From: Macrothele yani
Taxonomy: Eukaryota; Arthropoda; Arachnida; Araneae; Macrothelidae
Direction of reading: 5' to 3'
Length of the DNA stretch: 64,000 nt
Assembly: GCA_039090855.1 (NCBI GenBank)
Contig: CM077023.1
Location: 77,103,127 to 77,167,126 of the forward strand
Under the pieces are notes generated by a model. That model was not told where the DNA came from, did not search any database, and was given only the letters and a program-made list of their open reading frames with translations. Of this stretch, positions 31,255 to 40,893 are shown in pieces (the stretch's first letter is position 1; every line of letters begins with the position of its first letter). The translations under genes were made by a program, and so were the position numbers.

Positions 31255-31916
31255 GGGGGGGGGGTTGACCCGCTGATGATGCGGTGTTACGAAACAGGTA
31301 GTATTTGCGACCACCACGCAAACTACAGAAACGCGTTTTCTCTGTACAGTAAAAGAAGTTGCTTTGTACCAAAGTACGTACTTCAGTTTGAACGCGACAG
31401 AACTTAAGTGTTTTGAACGCGTATCTGGGGACTCACAGGGCGGTTTCTCCACATGAATTTTAGATCTCCAGAAAATATTAAAAAATAATATTTCTTTGAT
31501 TCATTTGTCATTTTTAAGAATAGCTTATTTATTCTCTGACTTTATTACAACCACATAATAACGATTGTTTAGAAAATGTAGAAAATATTCCCAGAAAACA
31601 TTCCTACCGTCATGTATTGCTCTTTTAATTCCACATAGATTATTTTACACCGATCCGGAATTATTATTCCTAAAAAATCTGCAGAAATAGCTGTAAATTT
31701 CAGATCTTCATACAAACGCTCAGTATCGGACTGGCGATCCATAAACAGCCCTGGAAGCAGATTTTTTTTCGGCTCACTGTTTCCAAAAAATATCCAAGTG
31801 CCCGAAACCTAAAATTAGCGGTATGCTGACTTCACCATTTCCTGTTTAATAGTCTTTTTTAGCAAATGTCTGATAATTATTGTATTGTTTGTATTCACAA
31901 AATAAGGTTTTACTCA
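31255..31916. repeat. Segmental duplication, copy 2 (empty site)
   Basis: Direct-orientation paralogue of 25684-26859. Shared landmarks are GATGCGGTGTTACGAAACAG, CCACCACGCAAACTACAGAA and TAATAACGATTGTTTAGAAA. Near 31737 it reads CTGGCGATCCATAAAC without the LTR. Confidence 0.88.
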
Positions 31917-31919
31917 TGT

Positions 31920-32430
31920 TTCTGGATCGCAGCTGAAGATACCCCTAGCAAAACTTAATCTGTATATAAAAAATAATGCACTTTCCTTTTCCCAAGCAAT
32001 AGCCATAGTACTTTCTCTACCACAAACTGCCGGAGATTTTCTTCCATTCGTGTGCGAATTTTATGGCGATAGCTGAATTCAGAATTAGTTGCAAGTCGCT
32101 TTTAGTAAGAAAGGAAGTCCAAAGGTTCCCAAATTCCATTTTTTTCAAGACTGGTGGAAAAGGAAGTAATTACGAAAGCATCAAAACATCGATGACAAAA
32201 TTTAAAATTTCTGTTACTGCAAGAATTTCAATGGCAATTCATATATAAAGTGAGAGAAATTAAAGAGTGCGAAAATTGTTTATTCAATTAATTCCTGCAA
32301 ACGTGATATGCTCGGCCCTGAACCCACCTACCATCTGACCTTTCAACCCCGGTCGCATTGGCTACCATTTTAACCATGGTTGCATATACGACGACACGGT
32401 TTTAAACTTCTGAGAGTTCTAAGTTGCTAA
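31920..32430. other. Stretch without recognised gene
   Basis: No motif; the short ORF at 32063-32248 shows nothing known. Confidence 0.45.
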
Positions 32431-32437
32431 TCTCGGT

Positions 32438-32715
32438 ACCGGTGGCTGAGTGGTATGAGGCGCTGGCTTCTGCCCATTCGTCTAAGCTGATCTCCGATTA
32501 GGCATGCTTTGTTTGTTTCGTTTGGGGGTTTAACGACCACCGTTAGCAACTCAGTGGGCTGTAAGCATTCGCTCGACCCTAATTTATTTAGTGCCACTGG
32601 TTCCAGGGAAGGGAGAGAGCCAGCGCCGTAAGACAAACACAAAAACACAACATTCATGCCTCGCCGGGATACGAATCCGGAGCTATCTCCGGAGCCGTAG
32701 GTAGCAGGGGCCTAG
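32438..32715. repeat. Two SINE A pieces in opposite orientation
   Basis: 32438-32510 is a + strand head (ACCGGTGGCTGAGTGGTATG, CCCATTCGTCTAAGCTGATC). 32515-32700 is the minus-strand body and B box (GGTTTAACGACCACCGTTAG, GGTTCCAGGGAAGGGAGAGA, CGGGATACGAATCCGG). Either two copies met head to body or one copy was rearranged by inversion. Confidence 0.7.
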
Positions 32716-33061
32716 AAGGGGTTCAGCCCCCTGTAAGGCATGCAAGCCCCCTCCCCCTCATAAAATGGCTTTCGTTGTAAATTATCTGAACTTTTTTTAT
32801 TTCGGTGGCTTATTAACATTTCTTTTGTGTTTCATTTTACGAATATATACTTACCCTTATTTTTTCGTGTATTGCACGTTTTCATAAAAAGCAAAATTGA
32901 AATGATACATCATGAAAGATGGATAACTAAAAAAAAATTACTTCTGGAAGTGAATCAAAAGGAACAGTTGCACCAATGATTCTCTGTCACATGGGCACCG
33001 CTCTTATTGTTGCTAAGGGTCAGGAGGGAAGAGAGAAATCCTTTTCCTTTCTTTCTTCCTT

Positions 33062-33136
33062 TTTTTTTTTTTTTTTTTGAAAGAAACCTAAAATGTAAAA
33101 GAACACACACACACGCACACACACACACACACACAG
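33062..33136. repeat. Poly(T) and (CA)n tracts
   Basis: T tract 33060-33078 and CA repeats 33103-33134 with a CG interruption. Confidence 0.85.
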
Positions 33137-33337
33137 AAACAGAAAAACGAGCGGCTGGAAGAGTGGAAGCGTGGTTGCACGTTCGAATAAAGTGGCTATG
33201 AAATGCCAAGCTGCTGTTAGAACTTGGAGGAAAACTTTGGGACGGTTGTCTACAAAGAAGTGTTGTCGTGGGAAAGTTTCAACTAAATATATCCCTCTAG
33301 GCGATGGGAGATGTAAAACAGTGCTAAAAAGAAATAT

Positions 33338-33339
<2 letters not shown>

Positions 33340-33420
<81 letters not shown>

Positions 33421-33423
33421 TGC

Positions 33424-33488
<65 letters not shown>
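33340..33488. repeat. Compound (GT)n(GA)n microsatellite
   Basis: About 80 bp of GT followed by about 64 bp of GA with a short GTCTGC joint. The long ORFs over it in both strands (poly Cys-Val, poly Arg-Glu, poly Ser-Leu, poly Thr-His) are pure repeat artefacts. Confidence 0.95.
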
Positions 33489-33492
<4 letters not shown>

Positions 33493-33499
33493 CAGCTTC

Positions 33500-34000
33500 T
33501 TCCTGTTCATTGTTTTGCAGTCAGTAAGGGTAGTTTTGCTATGCATATGTCGGAGATGTATTTGTTGGCGGAAATCTTAGGGCTTTTGGTTTTTGAGTGG
33601 GGTCAGGAGGTTTGGCTATTGACCACCGTAAGAAGAGGATATCTCCGAGCACCAGCAAAGGAGAATGCGAAATGAAAGATGGAGAAGAAACAGCAGAAAT
33701 TCGGCATCAATAACATCTCGATGCTGTTGCGTGGATCCATGGAAAGGAACCAGAAAAGCTAACTAAAAAAAATAACAATTTTCTTCCGGTAGTTGGCAGT
33801 TATCTTTCCTCCAGCGGCAATAACCTCGCATCGCAACCATCTTCAAACGAATTCTAATTATGCGATTTATTTTTTACATTTCAAGAGAGCTGAGATTTGT
33901 TCCCGCCCCCTTTCATATTTTGTATTCCATTTTTTTTTTCTTTTTACTTTTAAGCATGAAAAAATTGTTCGTTAGTGAAGTAAATAACGAAAGGAACAAA
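33500..34000. other. Stretch without recognised gene
   Basis: Between the microsatellite and the next Tc1; nothing identified. Confidence 0.5.
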
Positions 34001-34245
34001 ACTGCACTGCCTGATAGAGAAAATGCCACATCACGAAGATGTGAACGCAGCACCATGCAAATTGCAGTGTGGGTGTACACGTACACGTTATGCAAACGAC
34101 TGCATCTGCAAGCCAATCGCACGAACGGCGCGCGGGATGTAAGCGAACAACCAGCCCGTGAGGCCATCAGTCGAGACGTCGTCACGGCTGCGAGAAGTGA
34201 GTGGTTCTTTTGTAACCATGTCTGGAGAACGAACATGAGGTGCCA

Positions 34246-35281
34246 ATGCCGTTAAGATGCCGTCGTACGCGATTTCGTCAAACGGATGAGTTCACGAGAG
34301 GCGTCATCGTAGGCCTTCCTACCGCCGGATGGTCCTTGCGTCGTATTGCGGAAGAAACGCAACGCGATGTCACAACCGCCCGTCGCATTTGGAGACAGTG
34401 GTCCCAGAAATGATCTGTGCAACGTCGTAGGGAGACTGGAGCACGGAGACGGACGTCAGAGGGCACCGATCGTCGCATCCGGCGTCATACCGTAGCGGAC
34501 TCACAGGCCCCACAGCGGGCGACATTTTGCGGAGTGTACGGTGAGGCTTGGATGATACAATATCGACGCCGACAGTGTCGCACTGATTGGCTGCGTCTGG
34601 TTTGCTGTCCAGCCGCCCGTTGCGAAGGCGACCCTTAATAGGGAGCCATCGTCGTCACCGCTTGTCGTGGTGTCGCTCCAGAGCTGCGTGGGATGGCGAA
34701 TGGAACAGTGTGGGGTTCAGCGACGAATCGCGGTTCTGTCTCACCACGGATGCTCGCCGTTTCAAAGTCTGGAAGCGACGTGGCCAACGGGCGCATTCCT
34801 CCGCCATTCTTGAGCGTCCCACGGCCCTGCAATGTGAAATGATGGTGTGGGATGCTATCAGCGCCAACAACTGCTCGCCGCTGGTATGCATTAAGGGCAC
34901 ATTGACTGCTCACCGCTATGTTGATGAGGTGCTGTGGCCCGTGGCACTACCGTATCTGCAGGGCATCCGCAACGCCGTTTTTCAACAGGATAACGCCCGA
35001 CCGCATACCGCTCGGATAAGCCTGAATGCCTTACACGGTGTGCGAATGCTTCCGTGGCCAGCACGATCCCCCGACGTCCCGCACATCTAGCATCTGTGGG
35101 ACATGATTGGACGCCAGTTGAGTACCCTCCCACTCCCTCAAAATGAAGATGAACTGTGGACTCGGATCAACACCACATGTCCCACGACAACACAGGACTC
35201 CATTCGGACTTTCATTACCTCGATGCCACGTCGGATTCAACACTGCATCACCCAAAATAGGGACCGCCCTCCTTATTGATC
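34246..35281 (+). pseudogene. Tc1-like transposase with stop at the catalytic Glu
   Basis: ATG at 34246 starts MPLRCRRTRFRQTDEFTRGV, then an HTH (GWSLRRIAEETQRDVTTARR), with TGA at 34411. After a frame change near 34600 the catalytic half is open: VGFSDESRFCLTTDARRFKV (first Asp), MMVWDAISANNCSPLV, AVFQQDNARPHTARISLNAL (second Asp), PWPARSPDVPHI, then TAG (35088) exactly where Glu belongs, then HLWDMIGRQL and a C-terminus ending RDRPPY at 35278. Downstream GATCATCCTGTATA may be the right terminal repeat; I could not match a left one. Confidence 0.87.
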
Positions 35282-35289
35282 ATCCTGTA

Positions 35290-35462
35290 TATTCGGCTAC
35301 TGGAGTCTAGTCTGTAGGTGACAATTAAATCAATTGTTCAGGACCTACTTGGCTATCTGTGTATGCAGTTTGGTCTGTTTTCGAGCATTCCTTGATGGTG
35401 TGGTATTTCCTCTGTCAGACAGTGTGCTAAGTAAAACTCACATCTGTATTCGCTGATAAATA
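35290..35462. other. Short spacer
   Basis: No feature recognised. Confidence 0.4.
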
Positions 35463-35744
35463 TACACTGCTGGCCACCCAAAATGCAACACCAAGAAAGA
35501 AGCAACCGATTGGCCTGAAATTCGCAGCATGCGTCGCCCGCGAGAGGACATGCAAACGATTAGCATTGCAGGGCATATGCAAATCATGCAAATCATGTGC
35601 GCCCGGCACGCCACCGAAAAGCACCATAAGAAGGGTGCACAGAAGGCGGGGTGTAAGTAGTGGAAGTGTGTTGTGCTGCCGGACATGTGCGTGGGAAGCT
35701 TCCTGATACCTCGTCGCAGAATACGGAAGTAATTCTAGCACGTT

Positions 35745-36746
35745 TCGGAGTTCGACAGAGGACGAACAGTGGCTTATCGCGACAGCGGTTTATCGTACCG
35801 AGACATCGGCGCCCGTGTGGGACGACATCCAGCCACAGTGAGGCGAATATGGATTCGATGGGAGCAGGAAGGACGGACGGACCGACGTGAGCGATTGCCG
35901 CAGTCGCCGCACACCACCGAACGAGAGGACCGGCATGTCGTGCGGCGAGCATTCACGGCTCGCACCGCCACATCACGAACGTTAGCGCAGGAATTAGGGT
36001 GTGTTGCGCAACAACCTGTGTCAGCACGTACCGTTCGACGTCGTCTGCAGGAGTGGGGACTTGTCGCACGGCACCCATTGCTCCGATTACCATTGACGTT
36101 ACACCACCGGCGAGTGCGGCGGCAGTGCGCCGTTGAACGCCGTACCTGGACTACGGAATGGCACGACATTGTCTTCTCCGACGAATCCCGCGTCTACCTG
36201 CAACACCACGATTGTTGTATCCGCGTGTGGCAGCACCGCGGTGAGAGACTGTATGATGCCTGCATTATGCATCGCCATACCGGTCCGTCGCCTGGTGTTA
36301 TGGTTTGGGGCGCAATTGGATATGACACTCACGCCCCTCTGGTACGAATCGCCGGTACACTCAACAGCCACCGCTATATCTCCGACGTTTTGGAGCCTGT
36401 AGTCCTCCCTTACCGGCAGGACCTGCCAGCGGCCACGTTTCAACAGGACAATACGCGCCCGGACGTCGCACGCATCGTGCAACAATTCTTCACGGCCCAC
36501 CAGGTGTCACTGCTGCCGTGGCCAGCCTGTTTTCCCGATATGTCGCCCATCGAGCACGTCTGGTCGCAGATCGGCAACCGAGTGGCCCGGCAAGCACCAC
36601 CCGCGGCTATGCCTGATGAACTGTGGCAACGTGTGGAAGCAGCCTGGACCGACATACCCCAAACCAACATCCAAAGCCTTTTTCGTTGGATGCCGCGGCG
36701 TGCAGCAGCCGTTATTGCCAGCCATGTGGGCCACACGAACTATTGA
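35745..36746 (+). pseudogene. Tc1-like transposase with 325-codon open frame
   Basis: The frame is open from 35739 to the TGA after TNY (36744). Counting from the GTG at 35769: HTH at residues 1-30 (YRDSGLSYRDIGARVGRHPA), GRP-type linker region to about 100, D138 (VFSDESRVYL), D227 (ATFQQDNTRP) and E262 (FPDMSPIEHVWSQI), with 34 residues between the last two. All catalytic residues are present and no stop or frameshift is seen. But there is no in-frame ATG near the start: TAG lies at 35736 and the expected start position reads TCG. I therefore call it a near-intact pseudogene. If a non-AUG start or a splice supplied the N-terminus it could still be made. Confidence 0.85.
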
Positions 36747-36915
36747 TTTCTGCGTGTTCCGCAAGTCGCACGAGCCTGTAAGCTCAATCGTTTCATCTTT
36801 GTATCTGTTGTTATGTGTCCAGTAAATCTGGCTTTGCTATCTCGTGTGCTTCTTGTGTGACGTACCTGCCAGCAGGACGCACACGACATAAAGGCAGATT
36901 GGAGTCAGAACGAAC

Positions 36916-36987
36916 GTCCGTGTAGCTCAATTGGTAGAGCGACTTATTCCGGAATGAGGGGATCCGGGTTCGAGCCCCGGCGTGGAT
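36916..36987 (+). tRNA. tRNA-like module in 5' LTR of TRIM copy 2
   Basis: 72-nt cloverleaf: acceptor GTCCGTG with CGTGGAT, D arm GCTC/GAGC, anticodon stem CTTAT/ATGAG, T stem CCGGG/CCCGG with TTCGAGC loop. A box TAGCTCAATTGGTAGAGC, B box GGTTCGAGCCC. Putative anticodon CCG if the loop is TTCCGGA. Confidence 0.75.
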
Positions 36988-37018
36988 AAAAATGACGGAG
37001 AAATTTACTTCGTTACAA

Positions 37019-37030
37019 TGGCGCCCAAAC
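37019..37030 (+). promoter_or_regulatory. Primer binding site, TRIM copy 2
   Basis: TGGCGCCCAAAC, one base after the 5' LTR; one mismatch to the tRNA-Lys(UUU) 3' end that copy 1 matches over 12 bases. Confidence 0.72.
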
Positions 37031-37055
37031 TATCCGGATGACCCGACCGTTCAAA

Positions 37056-37094
37056 ATCTCGCATTGGTGTGATGTTCTTTCCACACCGCGAGAT
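37056..37094 (+). other. Conserved stem-loop in TRIM internal region, copy 2
   Basis: ATCTCGC-ATT-GGTGTG pairs with CACACC-GCGAGAT. Stem sequence is identical to copy 1 while surrounding bases vary. Confidence 0.6.
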
Positions 37095-37267
37095 AGAAAA
37101 AATCAGAGAATCCCATCTCCAGCGCTTCGAAAAATAAATGTGTGTGACGTTGCATTCCACACACCAGATTGACTGGGAGCTCTCAAGTGCACGTTCTACA
37201 GCGGATGGCTGCCTGCAACGATTCATGGTCACGGCTGACCCGTGGGCCATGCCGCCGGCCCTCTTTC

Positions 37268-37278
37268 GGGGGGGGAGA
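37268..37278 (+). promoter_or_regulatory. Polypurine tract, TRIM copy 2
   Basis: Eight G then AGA directly before the 3' LTR TG: the expected position for plus-strand priming. Confidence 0.75.
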
Positions 37279-37338
37279 TGTGACGTACCTGCCAGCAGGA
37301 CGCACACGACATAAAGGCCGACTGCAGTCAGAACGAAC

Positions 37339-37410
37339 GTCCGCGTAGCTCAATTGGCAGAGTGACTTATTCCGGAATGAGGTGACCCGGGTTCGAGCCC
37401 CAGCGTGGAC
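37339..37410 (+). tRNA. tRNA-like module in 3' LTR of TRIM copy 2
   Basis: Acceptor GTCCGCG with CGTGGAC, 7 pairs. T stem CCGGG/CCCAG carries one change, and D arm GCTC/GAGT keeps pairing by a G-U. Same anticodon arm as the 5' LTR copy. Confidence 0.72.
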
Positions 37411-37489
37411 TAAAAATGACGGAGAAATGTATTTCGTTATACTTGGTGGTGCATTTTGGGTGGCCAGCAGAGTAGTTTGTTGTTGAACT

Positions 37490-37620
37490 CCGAGCCTTCT
37501 TCCCCTAGGCGAGTCTTCAGTCTTCCTGATTCTGAAACCTAGCTTCAGCCCTACCCATTTCACACGAATGGTCAGAAGCCAGCACTTAGACCACTGGGCA
37601 ACCGGGGTGAGATGAGACAT
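37490..37620 (-). repeat. tRNA-like SINE head, diverged
   Basis: Minus strand: CCCCGGTTGCCCAGTGGTCT, AGTGCTGGCTTCTGACCATT; the B box and family A body are not recognisable. Confidence 0.5.
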
Positions 37621-38040
37621 GTATGTATGGTAGTGATGGACCATTCGTGAACGATTCGTTCACAACGAATGACACTTCACTGTGAATGGTTCGCTTTCCC
37701 TCTGTGAATGATCATTCAATCCTCCGTTACGGAGACACTCATTGAAGTGGCAACATGCTTCATTTTATTCTGCCCGAAGTTGTTTTCCGTGAGTTCGGAA
37801 ACGACCTCACAATTAGAAAAGTAATGTCGAGAATTAATAAGTGTCGACCGTTATGTGAGAGATTACACAATCAGCACACTGTAAAAAGTTTACGGAAATT
37901 CACGAGCCCCTTTCCGTGATTCCTTTCGTAAATTTTCGAAGCATATTTGTGATACAACCTTTTCCCTGAAATCACGAAAAGAAACCTGAATTTCACAGAA
38001 TTCTCGTACGCAAGGAAAACTTTTAATTTTCACAAACCTT

Positions 38041-38262
38041 TCCGCAATTCCTTTGGCGGTAAATTGCCGTTTTTAAGATATGTTAACGGAAAATTTTGCA
38101 TTTTCAGAAAGCTTTCCACAATTCCTTTGGCGGTAAATTGCCGTTTTTAAGATATTTTAACGGAAAATTTTGCATTTACAGAAAGCTTTCCACAATTCCT
38201 TTGGCGGTAAATTGCCGTTTTTAAGATATGTTAACGGCAACTTTTGCATTTTCAGAAAGCTT
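38041..38262. repeat. 74-bp tandem repeat, 3 units, inside repeat R
   Basis: Unit begins TCCGCAATTCCTTTGGCGGT at 38041, again at 38115, 38189 and (partial) 38263. Units are almost identical, unlike the diverged rest of the element. Confidence 0.88.
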
Positions 38263-38526
38263 TCCACAATTCCATTCTCATATTAACGGAAAAACTCCGT
38301 TCTCACTTTTTCCATATCCATGTAACGAAAATTTTCCGGTAATAGGAGTGATTCCCGGGAATATTTGAGGTTTCATTAACAGATAAATTTCAATCTTCTG
38401 TCGAAGAATCTAAATTTTAAAGCTGTATAGCAAGATCGGATATTCTGGATAGCATATCGCATGAATTTTGATTACTGTGGAACAGGAAGTTTCTTCTCCA
38501 CTTCCCCATTTTGTGCACAAGCAATT

Positions 38527-38622
38527 ACACTGTGAGCCATTACATTATGACCACCCCCAACCTAGAGAAATGAGCGCGCCAGAAGACCGGACGGTGGAGC
38601 ACGTAAAGTTCACAGAGCAGTA
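38527..38622 (+). mobile_element. Tc1-like family C, 5' end fragment
   Basis: GAGCCATTACATTATGACCA matches the family C terminal repeat. GAGCAGTATA near 38614 matches the inner 5' region of the copy at 12160-12259. The rest of that element is absent; a family B Tc1 begins at the next TA. Confidence 0.72.
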
Positions 38623-38659
38623 TACACTATATTGACAAAAGTCACCGGACACCCATAAG

Positions 38660-39790
38660 AGAAACACAACATAGCATTTATTGACATATAATTAGTACAA
38701 TGTCTGTCCACCTTTGGCCTTAATGCATGTACTGACCCTTCGAGACATGTTTTAGGCAAGGTTTTGGAACACAGCGAAAGGTATGCGCTTCCATTCAGTA
38801 CATAATGCTGCCGCTAACTGTTGCTTAGTAGTAGGCTTTGGTTCCAAACTTCTTATGCGGCGCTCTAATTCATCCCATAGGTGCTCTATGGGATAAGATC
38901 AGGGCTCTGTGCTGGCCAGTCCACACACGATACGGAATTATCGTCAAACCACGCCGTAACAGTCCTTGCTTTATGACTCGGTGCATTATCCTGCTGATAC
39001 CAACAAGGCTCGGTTCCATGGTATCTCCACAGAGTTGGTAGGGCATAATTGTCCAGAATATCGAGGTAGACGTGCTGGTTAACAGATTTGTCCACGATAA
39101 CCAATAGGCCGGGACCATACCACGAAAAACACCCCCACATGAGTACATTGCCACCTCCAAACTTGACCGTATAAACAGTACACTGTGGTAAATAGCGTTC
39201 CCCCAGCTGCCGCCGTACCTATACACGGCCATCAGACTGATGGATGGTGTATCTGGATTCATCCGTCCATAGGACCCGTTTCCATTGATCTACGGTCCAC
39301 GATAAATGTTCTTTACACCATGCTAAACGACGAGTAGCATTCCGAGTGGAGATGAAAGGCTTATGAGCAGCTGCACGACCACGGTAACCCGTGGAATGAA
39401 GTTCTCTGCGAATGGTACTTGTACATACCGAGGTTCTAGCTTTTTTACTCACCTGTATACTGAGGTCTTGTGCAGTACTCCGTCGATTAGCTGTAACGAC
39501 TGTCCTGAGGCTTCGACGTCCTTTATCACTGATTTTCTTTGGTCTGCCGGTACGTTTTGCTGCTTCAGACACGCCATGTGTCTTTTACTTATTCAGTGCA
39601 TCCAAAACAGTTGACTTGGGTATGTTTAAACGCCTCTCAGTTTATCTTATGGACAATGTGTCTTTTACTTATTCAGTGTATCCAAAACAGTTGACTTGGG
39701 TATGTTTAAACGCCTCTCAGTTTATCTTTACTAGCACCCAACAATCATTCCTTTCTCAAAGTCAGTTCTCTCGCGCCGCGACATTTTCAC
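38660..39790 (-). pseudogene. Tc1-like transposase, family B copy 2
   Basis: Minus strand: GRPKKISDKGRRSLRTVVTA, WCKEHLSWTVDQWKRVLWTD, DESRYTIHQSDG (first Asp), then a stop and frame change near 39220. FSWYGPGLLVIVDKSVNQHV, CWYQQDNAPSHKARTVTAWF (second Asp) and SPDLIP follow. A single missing base (compared with copy 1) then shifts the IEHLWDELERRI stretch, which still holds the Glu, into another frame near 38895. The C-terminus continues to about 38690. Inactive. Confidence 0.85.
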
Positions 39791-39819
39791 TCAACCTCAC
39801 AGTGCGATATGATCGCGGT

Positions 39820-40183
39820 AACCAACCAAAGAGTCACAGTATTTGTCATTTTCTTGTAGGACTTCCTTCCACAGTGAGTAGAGTTTAGGTCCCAGCCACC
39901 TACAGCGAGATCGCCTTTTGGGCAGGACACCGAAACGGAAGGAATGAGAGCAAGTCCAGCGACTTTGACAGAACAGTTTGTAGTGAGATTAGAGTAAAGT
40001 AGATGGCGCCACCGTACAAGTACGATGTTGCACACAGAGGGATGAGAGAATTTCAGGGGGGCATAGGAAAGGACACCCATTTAACCAGTGGGTCCAGACT
40101 GGGGGCCGTCACTTAACGTGCTCGTCCGATGCACGGCGGATATTCAGCGATTGTTAGTAAATCACACCATCTCTGAAAGATCA
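39820..40183 (-). repeat. SINE-like insertion with 13-bp target duplication
   Basis: Flanked by ATATGATCGCGGT at 39807-39819 and 40184-40196; copy 1 of the Tc1 has the site only once (about 5263-5275, inverse). On the minus strand it contains CGCCGTGCATCGGACGAGCA and CACGTTAAGTGACGG, related to the central part of SINE family B (CGCCGTGCGTCGGATGGGCA at 60600). No good tRNA head is visible, so it may be 5' truncated. Confidence 0.72.
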
Positions 40184-40508
40184 ATATGATCGCGGTCAGC
40201 TGCAGGCTTGTTTTTATACCATTTGCAGCTGTACCGCGTATCTTAACAACGCAGCGGATCCGTTCATTTGCTTTTGAAGGGTGTCCGGTGACTTTTGTCA
40301 GTATAGTGCATATTGTGTTACTGTACGAAACCAGGTACATTAAATTATTGTACAGGTGATTGTACGATGTTATGTATTAATCTCTGGAGTCATTAAGACA
40401 AAATCTTAAGCTGTCAAGAGTAAATTTTATATTTAGGCGTTTTGTGTGAAATAATACTATAAAACAGTACATTTTACCTTTTCTTAAAGAGAATTGAAAG
40501 CCACTTTC

Positions 40509-40730
40509 TTTTTTTTTTTTTTTGGTTGGAGGTTTAACGACCACCGTGAGCAACTCAATGGGCTATAAGCAGTCGCCCGTCCCTAATTTAGGGTCACTGG
40601 TTCCAGGGAAGGGAGAGAACCAGTGCCGTAAGACAAACGCAACATCCATGCCTCACGGGGTTCGAACCCGGACCCCGTTCGGACGAATGATCAGAGGCCA
40701 TCGCTTAGACCACTGCGCCACCGCGGCGGC
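40509..40730 (-). repeat. SINE family A, full-length reference copy
   Basis: 222 bp with a perfect 14-bp target duplication TGAAAGCCACTTTC (40495-40508, 40731-40744). Minus strand: GCCGCCGCGGTGGCGCAGTG (A box), CGGGTTCGAACCCCG (B box), the family body, then poly(A) (T run at 40509-40522 on +). Confidence 0.92.
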
Positions 40731-40861
40731 TGAAAGCCACTTTCAGTTTAAAAAGAGTCAAGTTCCAAGGCATTCTGTTGTATCGAAAAATCACGAGGAA
40801 ACAAATATTTGATCTGTGATAAGTCTTTCTACAGAAAAAATAAAAGTATTATTAAGGTATT

Positions 40862-40862
40862 C

Positions 40863-40888
<26 letters not shown>
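40862..40888. repeat. Poly(A) tract
   Basis: 27 A residues followed by AAAG repeats. Confidence 0.85.

Positions 40889-40893
<5 letters not shown>

Larger units (their letters stand above)
36856..37441 (+). mobile_element. TRIM-like LTR element with tRNA in its LTRs, copy 2 (best copy)
   Basis: 5' LTR 36856-37017 (162 bp, TGTGACG...CGTTACA), internal 37018-37278 (261 bp), 3' LTR 37279-37441 (163 bp, ending CGTTATA), target duplication CTTG (36852-36855, 37442-37445). Each LTR is about 60 bp of U3-like sequence with an ACATAAAGG TATA-like box, a 72-nt tRNA-like module and about 30 bp of tail (AAAAATGACGGAGAAATTTA). The internal part has no ORF: primer site, stem-loop, about 180 bp of unknown sequence and a polypurine tract. 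It lacks gag and pol and would need proteins in trans. The tRNA boxes could give an internal Pol III promoter inside an LTR. Confidence 0.9.
35465..37472 (+). mobile_element. Tc1-like element, family A copy 2, hosting a TRIM
   Basis: Left repeat CACTGCTGGCCACCCAAAAT and right repeat CATTTTGGGTGGCCAGCAGA (ending 37472), with TA at 35463 and 37473. The right terminal region is interrupted: CTTCTTG at 36851-36855 and CTTGGTGGTGCATTTT at 37442 are the two halves of what copy 1 shows as one sequence. The 586 bp between are a TRIM-like LTR element. Confidence 0.92.
38625..40308 (-). mobile_element. Tc1-like element, family B copy 2
   Basis: Ends CACTATATTGACAAAAGTCA and GTGACTTTTGTCAGTATAGT. Compared with copy 1 it has an 80-bp tandem duplication (39577-39656 and 39657-39736) in the HTH region and a 364-bp SINE-like insert (39820-40183) near its 5' end. 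That accounts for its 1.68 kb length. Confidence 0.88.

Noticed and set aside
33283..33675. ORFs of 87-118 aa on both strands with poly Cys-Val, Arg-Glu, Ser-Leu or Thr-His
   Set aside because: They are translations of the (GT)n(GA)n microsatellite.
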